Assembly: GCF_001592005.1 (NCBI RefSeq)
Contig: NZ_BCVZ01000012.1
Span: 1 to 64,000, forward strand
Reading direction: 5' to 3'
Origin: Bacillus sonorensis NBRC 101234 = KCTC 13918
GTDB taxonomy: Bacteria > Bacillota > Bacilli > Bacillales > Bacillaceae
DNA: 64,000 nucleotides
In this document: piece after piece, positions 57,827 to 64,000 of the stretch
How positions within the stretch are numbered: position 1 is the first letter of the stretch
Layout: every line of letters begins with the position of its first letter
Notes under the pieces: generated by a model
Seen by the model: the letters and a program-made list of their open reading frames with translations, nothing else
What the model was told of the DNA's origin: nothing
Database searches by the model: none
Made by a program: the position numbers and the translations under genes

Positions 57827-57852
57827 CTGAAGTGTCATCAGGATAAATATGC

Positions 57853-57858
57853 TATAAT
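57853..57858 (+). promoter_or_regulatory. Extended -10 promoter element for spoIIIE
   Basis: TATAAT with an upstream TG (57850-57851) lies 87 bp before spoIIIE; the -35 region is weak. Confidence 0.5.
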
Positions 57859-57880
57859 AGGGGAATACAGAGGAAACATC

Positions 57881-57915
57881 GCAGCCGAAAACGGGCTGCT
57901 TTCTCTTTGTTTTTA
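57881..57915 (+). terminator. Hairpin in the spoIIIE leader
   Basis: GCAGCC pairs with GGCTGC around GAAAACG, followed by a T-rich tail (TTTCTCTTTGTTTTT). It terminates tepA-ylzJ or attenuates spoIIIE, since the TATAAT lies upstream of it. Confidence 0.6.
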
Positions 57916-57945
57916 TATTTTTTTGATGTAGTAAGGTGATGGAAC

Positions 57946-60279
57946 ATGGCAAAAAGAAAAAGGAAATCGAAAAAGAAACAAAAACAGGTCAAAAGGATTA
58001 ATCTAAAATATGAATTGTACGGTTTAATTTGTATCGCCATTTCGATTATTACGGTGTTACAGCTTGGCGTTGCAGGCCAAACGTTCATTTACATGTTCCG
58101 TTTTTTCGCAGGCGAGTGGTTTATCCTATGTGTTCTTTCTCTCTTTTTAACAGGCGTATCATTGTTTTGGAAGAAAAAAACGCCGGGTTTTTTGACGAGA
58201 AGAAAAGCGGGGCTCTATTGCATCGTCGCAAGCATGCTGCTTCTGTCCCATGTACAGCTCTTTCAGCACTTGGCAGACAGGGGAATGATCCAGTCGCCGA
58301 GTGTGATCCAAAATACGTGGGAACTGTTTTTAATGGACATGAAAGGTGAAACGGGCACCCCTGACCTGGGCGGCGGCATGATCGGAGCGGTGCTGTTTGC
58401 GGGATCTTATTTTCTGTTCGCAGCCGCCGGCTCTAAAATCATCGCCATTTTTCTCATACTGATCGGCCTCCTTCTGATCACTGACCGCTCCCTTCAGGAG
58501 ACGCTGATCAAATGGACGGCTCCGGTCGCCTCGTTTATGAAAAATCAATGGCTGGCGTTTCTCGATGATCTCAAGGATTTGAAGCATCATTCAGCAAAAA
58601 AGAAAACCGGAAAAAAACAGAAAACACAACGAAAACCGAAAGCTGTGGAAGAGCCCGCACCGGAAGCTGAGGCTGATCAAGATCCGGTGATTCAGACAGA
58701 GCCGATCATTTCAAGCTTTTCCGACCGGGATGAAAAGCCGGGGGTTCAGGCTTTTGAAGCCTCTGAGCAGCCGGAAGCGCCGCCTGAGCCTGAAGGTGAA
58801 GGGGACATGCCGGCCGCACCGGAGATCGCATTTACAGAGCTCGAAAACAAAGATTATCAGCTGCCATCGCTCAATTTGCTGGATGATCCGAAGCATACCG
58901 GCCAGCAGGCTGATAAAAAAAATATTTATGATAATGCGCGAAAGCTTGAAAGAACATTCCAAAGCTTCGGTGTGAAGGCAAAAGTCACACAGGTTCATCT
59001 CGGCCCGGCCGTCACGAAGTATGAGGTCTACCCTGATGTCGGCGTCAAGGTGAGCAAGATCGTCAATTTAAGCGATGACCTGGCGCTCGCACTGGCGGCC
59101 AAGGATATCCGCATCGAAGCCCCTATCCCGGGCAAATCAGCGATCGGAATCGAAGTGCCGAACGCGGAAGTCGCGATGGTCTCCTTAAAAGAAGTGCTCG
59201 AATCGAAGCTGAATGACCGTCCGGACGCAAAGCTCATGATCGGGCTCGGCCGGAATATTTCCGGTGAGGCGGTTTTGGCTGAATTGAACAAAATGCCCCA
59301 CCTTCTTGTCGCGGGTGCGACGGGAAGCGGGAAAAGCGTCTGTGTCAACGGCATTATCACAAGCATTTTAATGAGAGCAAAGCCGCATGAAGTCAAAATG
59401 ATGATGATCGACCCGAAAATGGTCGAGCTTAATGTGTATAACGGCATCCCGCATTTGCTCGCGCCTGTAGTGACAGATCCAAAAAAAGCGTCGCAGGCTT
59501 TGAAAAAGGTTGTCAACGAGATGGAGCGGCGCTATGAATTGTTTTCTCATACAGGAACGCGAAATATTGAAGGCTATAACGACTGCATTAAAAGGATGAA
59601 TGCATCTGAAGAAGCGAAGCAGCCTGAGCTTCCGTACATCATTGTCATAGTGGACGAGCTTGCAGACTTGATGATGGTCGCCTCTTCAGATGTTGAAGAC
59701 TCGATTACAAGGCTGTCGCAAATGGCCCGTGCGGCTGGAATCCACTTGATCATAGCGACACAGCGCCCTTCCGTCGATGTCATCACAGGGGTGATTAAAG
59801 CCAATATCCCGTCAAGAATCGCATTCAGCGTGTCTTCACAAACCGATTCAAGAACGATTCTTGATATGGGGGGCGCTGAAAAGCTTCTCGGAAGAGGGGA
59901 CATGCTGTTTCTGCCTGTCGGCGCCAACAAGCCGGTCCGCGTTCAAGGAGCTTTCTTATCAGACGAAGAGGTCGAAAAAGTCGTGGATCATGTCATCACC
60001 CAGCAAAAAGCCCAGTACCAGGAAGAGATGATTCCGGAAGAAACGTCTGAAACGCTCAGCGAAGTGACCGATGATCTTTACGATGAAGCGGTCGCACTCG
60101 TCGTCGGCATGCAGACGGCATCCGTTTCCATGCTGCAAAGACGGTTCCGGATCGGCTACACGAGAGCGGCCCGTCTCATCGATGCCATGGAAGAACGCGG
60201 AGTCGTCGGTCCTTATGAAGGATCAAAGCCCCGTGAAGTCCTCATGTCAAAAGAGCAATATGAAGAACTCTCTTCCTAA
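57946..60279 (+). CDS. spoIIIE: DNA translocase SpoIIIE (FtsK family)
   Basis: Hexameric ATPase at the sporulation septum that pumps the chromosome into the forespore. The 777-residue protein has four or five N-terminal membrane helices (about 20-190), a Pro/Glu/Lys-rich linker (about 215-310), then the motor: alpha domain, beta RecA-like domain with Walker A GATGSGKS at about 457-464 and Walker [14 protein letters not shown], and a C-terminal gamma winged-helix ([27 protein letters not shown]) that reads SRS sequences. ATG 57946. Confidence 0.98.
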   Translation: MAKRKRKSKKKQKQVKRINLKYELYGLICIAISIITVLQLGVAGQTFIYMFRFFAGEWFILCVLSLFLTGVSLFWKKKTPGFLTRRKAGLYCIVASMLLLSHVQLFQHLADRGMIQSPSVIQNTWELFLMDMKGETGTPDLGGGMIGAVLFAGSYFLFAAAGSKIIAIFLILIGLLLITDRSLQETLIKWTAPVASFMKNQWLAFLDDLKDLKHHSAKKKTGKKQKTQRKPKAVEEPAPEAEADQDPVIQTEPIISSFSDRDEKPGVQAFEASEQPEAPPEPEGEGDMPAAPEIAFTELENKDYQLPSLNLLDDPKHTGQQADKKNIYDNARKLERTFQSFGVKAKVTQVHLGPAVTKYEVYPDVGVKVSKIVNLSDDLALALAAKDIRIEAPIPGKSAIGIEVPNAEVAMVSLKEVLESKLNDRPDAKLMIGLGRNISGEAVLAELNKMPHLLVAGATGSGKSVCVNGIITSILMRAKPHEVKMMMIDPKMVELNVYNGIPHLLAPVVTDPKKASQALKKVVNEMERRYELFSHTGTRNIEGYNDCIKRMNASEEAKQPELPYIIVIVDELADLMMVASSDVEDSITRLSQMARAAGIHLIIATQRPSVDVITGVIKANIPSRIAFSVSSQTDSRTILDMGGAEKLLGRGDMLFLPVGANKPVRVQGAFLSDEEVEKVVDHVITQQKAQYQEEMIPEETSETLSEVTDDLYDEAVALVVGMQTASVSMLQRRFRIGYTRAARLIDAMEERGVVGPYEGSKPREVLMSKEQYEELSS

Positions 60280-60291
60280 AAGAAGAGAGTT
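60266..60291 (+). terminator. Perfect 10-bp hairpin overlapping the spoIIIE stop
   Basis: AACTCTCTTC pairs with GAAGAGAGTT around CTAAAA, which contains the TAA stop. The tail CAGTTTAAT is poor in T; symmetrical, so it could end transcripts in either direction. Confidence 0.55.
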
Positions 60292-60363
60292 CAGTTTAAT
60301 ATAAATTTATTATGTAAACTAACTGAGTTCAAAACGTCTATTTATTTATTTGACAAAACATGA

Positions 60364-60396
60364 TATAGTTATCCTCAATTAAAGATAATTTTAATT
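60364..60396 (+). promoter_or_regulatory. Possible promoter and operator of ymfC
   Basis: TATAGT (60364-60369) lacks a good -35 at normal distance (a TTGACA lies too close at 60350). Just downstream, AATTAAA (60378-60384) and TTTAATT (60391-60397) form a near inverted repeat suited to a dimeric GntR regulator. Confidence 0.35.
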
Positions 60397-60420
60397 TGAT
60401 CTGTCAGACGGAGGGAGAAC

Positions 60421-61146
60421 ATGTCGATAAAAGCTGACAATCAACGTTTATGTCTAAAAGTGATTGATCGGATAAAAGATGATATCGAAAAAGGCGTTTA
60501 CCGAGAGAATGAACAGCTCCCGTCTGAATTTGAGCTGTCAAAGTTGATGGGCGTCTCGAGGGGTGCTTTGCGCGAAGCGCTCAGAGTGCTGGAGGATGAA
60601 AACGTGATCATCAGAAGGCACGGCGTCGGCACATTTGTAAACGCCAAACCTTTATTCCTATCAGGCATCGAGCAGCTGAACAGCGTAACGAAAATGATTG
60701 AACAGGCAAGCATGACCCCGGGAACCATTTTTATGTCTTCACAGATAACGGACCCGACGGAAGAGGATCTGCTCCGTTTTCAAAATGCTGATGAAAACGG
60801 GATATTTCTCCTTGAGCGGGTAAGAACAGCGAACGGAGCACCTGTCGTCTACTGTCTCGATAAAATACCGATGACGATTCTGCCGAAAGGCTTTTCACAT
60901 GAGCAGGAATCGATGTTTGAATGGCTTGAGCACAAGTCTGGCGCGGTCATAAGCTACGCAGTCGCCGATATTGTGCCGATCGGCTACCATGATAAGATCT
61001 CACAAATTCTTGAGTGTGATCCGGAAACAGCTCTGCTTTTGCTGAAACAGATTCACTATGACCAACACGACAGGCCTGTATTGTATTCGCTGAATTATTT
61101 CAGGGCTGATAAATTCAGGTTTCACGTCGTAAGAAAACGTTTTTGA
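60421..61146 (+). CDS. ymfC: GntR/HutC-family transcription regulator YmfC
   Basis: A 241-residue repressor-type protein: N-terminal winged helix (residues 8-75, with [26 protein letters not shown]) and a C-terminal UTRA effector domain (about 95-235, [21 protein letters not shown]). UTRA domains bind small sugars or related ligands; the ligand here is unknown. ATG 60421 follows GGAGGGAGA. It precedes the transporter gene ymfD as in B. subtilis, but the two are separated by a hairpin, so co-regulation is inferred only. Confidence 0.93.
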   Translation: MSIKADNQRLCLKVIDRIKDDIEKGVYRENEQLPSEFELSKLMGVSRGALREALRVLEDENVIIRRHGVGTFVNAKPLFLSGIEQLNSVTKMIEQASMTPGTIFMSSQITDPTEEDLLRFQNADENGIFLLERVRTANGAPVVYCLDKIPMTILPKGFSHEQESMFEWLEHKSGAVISYAVADIVPIGYHDKISQILECDPETALLLLKQIHYDQHDRPVLYSLNYFRADKFRFHVVRKRF

Positions 61147-61155
61147 CAGGGCGGG

Positions 61156-61182
61156 CGCTCGAGCTGCGAGCGGCTGTTTTTT
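61156..61182 (+). terminator. Terminator after ymfC
   Basis: CGCTCG pairs with CGAGCG around AGCTG, then GCTG and six T. A wider GGCGGGC/GCCCGCC pair flanks it. Confidence 0.55.
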
Positions 61183-61266
61183 AAACGTGTCCGCCCGCCG
61201 TACATAAACACACCCTCTTTAAGCCACAATAACAGGTAGAAATACTAATGAATTGGGTGAAAAAAG

Positions 61267-62490
61267 TTGAGCAGAAAAAAAGGCGTTAAAAGCATTATCG
61301 CGCTGTCTTCCGTCCCGCTCGTCATGACGCTTGGCAACTCGATGCTGATTCCTGTTTTGCCTGTCATTGAAAAAAAATTGAACATCTCTTCCTTCCAGGT
61401 TTCTTTAATCATCACGGTCTACTCGGTCGTGGCGATCATCTGCATCCCGATAACGGGTTATTTGTCCGACCGGTTTGGGAGAAAAAAGGTCATGCTTCCG
61501 TGCCTCGTCATTGCGGCTGCCGGAGGCGCAGTCGCCGGCTTTGCCTCTTCCTTTTTCAAAGAGCCGTACGCGCTGATTTTGGCGGGGCGTGTGCTTCAAG
61601 GCATCGGTTCGGCAGGAGCCGCTCCGATCGTGATGCCGTTTATCGGAGATTTGTTCCACAATGATGAAGAAGTCAGCGCAGGTCTCGGAGATATTGAAAC
61701 CGCAAATACCGCCGGAAAAGTGTTAAGCCCGATTTTAGGGGCTTTTTTAGCATCTTGGGTTTGGTTTATGCCGTTCTGGTTTATTCCGGTCGTTTGTCTT
61801 GCCAGCTTTTTTCTTGTGCTATGTTTTGTGCCAAGGCCAAAGGAGAATAGCACAGATACAAAATCTTTAAAAGAGTTTTCGAAAAACGTCAAACATATTT
61901 TTAAACGGGAAGGACGCTGGCTTGTGTCGATTTTCATTATCGGCGGCATTATTATGTTTCTGCTGTTCGGGGTGCTCTTTTATCTTTCAGAAAACCTTGA
62001 GAAAGAGTATCAGATTGACGGGATTGTCAAAGGAGCGCTGCTCAGCATTCCGCTGCTTTTTTTATCGGTCAGCTCTTATTTGGCGGGAAAGCTGATCGGA
62101 AACAATAAAATCAGAATGAAAATCTGTGTGGTCATCGGGATGGTCCTGCTTGTCCTGTCTTTTGGCGGATTGTGGTGGAATCACAGCTTTTATCCGTTGT
62201 TCCTGTTTATGAGCATCGGCGGCATCGGCATCGGGATGGCTCTTCCTTCGCTTGATGCGCTGATTACGGAAGGCATCTCAAAAGATGAGCGCGGAACGAT
62301 TTCGTCATTTTACAACAGCATGCGGTTTATCGGCGTCGCTCTCGGACCGCCCGTTTTTGCCTATATGATGACAAATGCGGAACGTCTGATTTTCATTGTC
62401 TCCCTTTTGTGCAGCCTGGCCGCTTTAGCTCTTGTCTTATTTTATATTGACCCAAAAGAAAATGAAAATGAAGCGGTAAAGACGGTGTGA
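61267..62490 (+). CDS. ymfD: MFS efflux transporter YmfD (bacillibactin exporter candidate)
   Basis: A 407-residue, 12-helix major facilitator transporter starting at TTG 61267. MFS motif A appears as GYLSDRFGRKKVMLP after helix 2; the TetA-like drug-proton antiporter pattern fits. The B. subtilis counterpart (ymfD/ymfE region) has been reported to export the siderophore bacillibactin under control of Mta. Substrate here is by analogy. The reading frame is complete, with the stop inside a terminator hairpin. Confidence 0.88.
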   Translation: MSRKKGVKSIIALSSVPLVMTLGNSMLIPVLPVIEKKLNISSFQVSLIITVYSVVAIICIPITGYLSDRFGRKKVMLPCLVIAAAGGAVAGFASSFFKEPYALILAGRVLQGIGSAGAAPIVMPFIGDLFHNDEEVSAGLGDIETANTAGKVLSPILGAFLASWVWFMPFWFIPVVCLASFFLVLCFVPRPKENSTDTKSLKEFSKNVKHIFKREGRWLVSIFIIGGIIMFLLFGVLFYLSENLEKEYQIDGIVKGALLSIPLLFLSVSSYLAGKLIGNNKIRMKICVVIGMVLLVLSFGGLWWNHSFYPLFLFMSIGGIGIGMALPSLDALITEGISKDERGTISSFYNSMRFIGVALGPPVFAYMMTNAERLIFIVSLLCSLAALALVLFYIDPKENENEAVKTV

Positions 62491-62505
62491 CATGCACCGT
62501 TTTTT
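62482..62505 (+). terminator. Terminator overlapping the ymfD stop
   Basis: ACGGTG pairs with CACCGT around TGTGACATG-type loop bases that include the TGA stop, followed by T residues. Confidence 0.75.
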
Positions 62506-62557
62506 CATTTACCCGGAGGGGCAAGGGTTTTAGTTTCCTTAAATCCCCTCCAGTTGA

Positions 62558-62563
62558 TATAAT
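62558..62563 (+). promoter_or_regulatory. Extended -10 promoter element for ymfF
   Basis: TATAAT with TG at 62555-62556, 78 bp before ymfF; -35 not convincing. A GGAGGGG/CCCCTCC inverted repeat lies just upstream (62515-62551). Confidence 0.45.
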
Positions 62564-62640
62564 TACAACCAAACAGCCAAGAGCATATGCTGAATTCTGG
62601 TCATAATACATAATATAAACAAGGACGAAGGAGGTTCTTT

Positions 62641-63921
62641 ATGACATACCTTAATGAAATAAAGGGAAAACACCGGGGACTGACAACTCATATTGTGAAA
62701 ACGGAAAAGTTTAAAACCGTTTCGATCATTTTTAAAATGCTTGCCCCTTTAACAAAAGAAGATGTGACAAAACGGGCTCTCTTTCCTCATGTGCTCCTGC
62801 GGGGAACGAGCAGACACCCCAAAACAGCCGAGCTCAGAACGTACCTTGACGAGCTTTACGGCACTTCGGTGTCAGCGGATCTTTCCAAAAAAGGGGAGCA
62901 GCATGTCATCACATTCCGGCTGGATATCGCCAATGAAAAATATTTAAAGGATCAGACACCCCTTCTGGAAAAAGGCTTGGAGCTTCTTTCGGACATCATG
63001 TTTTCTCCTGCGCTGAAAGACGGCGCTTTTGATTCATTGTACGTTTCTCAGGAAAAACGGACGTTGAAGCAGAGGATCCAGGCTGTATACAACGATAAAA
63101 TGCGCTACTCCAATCTGAGGCTCATTCAGGAAATGTGCAAAGATGAGCCGTATTCCCTGCATGTAAACGGGGAGCTTGAGGATGTGGAAGCCATCACTCC
63201 TGAAAGCCTGTATGAAGCTTACACAAAAGCGATCAACGAAGATCAGCTCGATTTATACATCGTTGGGGATGTGGATGCCGGCCAGGTTGACCAATACATT
63301 TCATCTTATTTCAACGCGGCTGAAAGAGAGGCGAAGCCTGCAGCCGATATTCAGCGCGGCCTTGCCCCCGAGCCACGGGAAGTCATTGAAGATGCCGATG
63401 TCAAGCAGGGAAAGCTGAACATGGGCTTTCGGACCAATACGTATTTTACAGATGAAGATTACCCGGCTTTACAGCTGTTTAACGGTCTGTTCGGCGGCTT
63501 TTCCCATTCCAAGCTGTTTATCAATGTCCGGGAAAAAGCAAGCCTCGCCTATTATGCGGCTTCAAGAATCGAAAGCTTTAAAGGGCTTTTAATGGTCATG
63601 TCCGGTATTGAAGTCGGCAATTATCAAAAAGCTGTCGATATTATTCGCGAACAGTTTCAAGAAATGAAAAAAGGCAATTTTACGGAAGAGGCAATCAGCC
63701 AGACGAAAGCGGTCATCAAAAATCAAATTCTTGAAACGCTTGACACGCCTTACGGCTTAGTCGAATTCATTTATCAGCAGGCCGCCGCCCGAACCGAGTA
63801 TTCTTTGGAAGAATGGCTCGACCGCATTGACAGCGTCACAAAGGACGATATTATCGAAGTCGGAAAGAAAATCGAATTGGATACAACGTACTTTCTGAAA
63901 GGGACGGAGGGAGCATCTTGA
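62641..63921 (+). CDS. ymfF: M16-family peptidase-like protein YmfF (no zinc motif)
   Basis: A 426-residue protein of the M16 fold. The position of the HxxEH zinc motif reads FPHVLLRGTSRHP, so the zinc glutamate/histidine set is missing, while the C-terminal arginine/tyrosine region (FINVREKASLAYYAASRIES) is kept. This is the expected non-catalytic partner of the next gene product, YmfH, which has the motif in B. subtilis. ATG 62641 follows GAAGGAGG. The stop overlaps the ymfH start. B. subtilis YmfF/YmfH have been linked to intramembrane or peptide processing; function not settled. Confidence 0.93.
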   Translation: MTYLNEIKGKHRGLTTHIVKTEKFKTVSIIFKMLAPLTKEDVTKRALFPHVLLRGTSRHPKTAELRTYLDELYGTSVSADLSKKGEQHVITFRLDIANEKYLKDQTPLLEKGLELLSDIMFSPALKDGAFDSLYVSQEKRTLKQRIQAVYNDKMRYSNLRLIQEMCKDEPYSLHVNGELEDVEAITPESLYEAYTKAINEDQLDLYIVGDVDAGQVDQYISSYFNAAEREAKPAADIQRGLAPEPREVIEDADVKQGKLNMGFRTNTYFTDEDYPALQLFNGLFGGFSHSKLFINVREKASLAYYAASRIESFKGLLMVMSGIEVGNYQKAVDIIREQFQEMKKGNFTEEAISQTKAVIKNQILETLDTPYGLVEFIYQQAAARTEYSLEEWLDRIDSVTKDDIIEVGKKIELDTTYFLKGTEGAS

Positions 63922-64000
63922 CGAAAACGATCGAATTTGACCAGCTTAAGGAAACGCTATACTATGAAAAAATGCCCGGCGGGCTTGATGTCTATGTTCT
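63918..64000 (+). CDS. ymfH: M16-family zinc protease YmfH, N-terminal fragment (3' cut by window edge)
   Basis: TTG 63918 overlaps the ymfF stop (TTGA) and follows GGAGGGAG. The 27 visible residues (MTKTIEFDQLKETLYYEKMP...) match the start of B. subtilis YmfH; the zinc motif lies beyond the window. The gene continues to the right. Confidence 0.9.
   Translation, partial: MTKTIEFDQLKETLYYEKMPGGLDVYV

Overview
The window is low-GC Gram-positive chromosome, almost certainly from the Bacillus licheniformis group (B. licheniformis, B. paralicheniformis or a close relative). The gene order is that of the B. subtilis chromosome from fliM to ymfH, all on the + strand. The proteins are recognisably Bacillus, and a four-gene cellulase/mannanase cluster sits between polC and rimP, where B. 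subtilis has no insertion. That cluster is known from B. licheniformis genomes. I have no database access, so the species call rests on recall of protein sequences and synteny.

Layout: (1) 1-15841 is the distal two thirds of the fla/che operon: fliM (cut by the window edge), fliY, cheY, fliZ, the export genes fliPQR-flhB-flhA, flhF, ylxH (flhG), cheB, cheA, cheW, cheC, cheD, sigD and swrB. Genes overlap or nearly touch; a good intrinsic terminator separates sigD from swrB. (2) 15838-25106 carries translation, lipid and envelope genes: rpsB, tsf, pyrH, frr, uppS, cdsA, dxr, rasP and proS. (3) 25195-29511 is polC, followed by a strong terminator. (4) 29512-37131 is the accessory island: a 450-bp regulatory region, then GH9-CBM3c endoglucanase, GH48 exoglucanase, GH5-X2-CBM46 endoglucanase and GH5 mannanase. 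(5) 37170-44390 is the rimP-nusA-rnpM-ylxQ-infB-ylxP-rbfA-truB-ribC operon behind its own promoter and a leader with two terminator-like hairpins. (6) 44466-49895 holds rpsO, pnpA, ylxY, mlpA and ymxH. (7) 50003-54952 holds the dipicolinate synthase pair spoVFA-spoVFB behind a predicted sigma-K promoter, then asd-dapG-dapA, which make its precursor. (8) 55047-64000 holds rnjB, tepA, ylzJ, spoIIIE, ymfC, ymfD, ymfF and the first codons of ymfH.

How the genes work together: the first block builds and steers the flagellum and encodes the sigma factor for late motility genes. The asd-dapG-dapA products make dihydrodipicolinate, which SpoVFAB oxidises to dipicolinate in the sporulating mother cell, while SpoIIIE pumps DNA into the forespore. 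The island encodes a compact non-cellulosomal set: processive endoglucanase (GH9), reducing-end cellobiohydrolase (GH48), endoglucanase/xyloglucanase (GH5) and mannanase (GH5). No dockerins were seen.

Most of the window is core genome and well described. What merits a second look is in the island: an 11-bp inverted repeat upstream of GH9 whose half-sites match the Bacillus xylose operator but with a longer spacer; a GH48 enzyme with no signal peptide and no room for one; a 16-codon ORF overlapping the GH9 start; CcpA-type cre candidates; and no clear terminator before the essential rimP operon. I saw no CRISPR array, insertion sequence, tRNA, rRNA or prophage.
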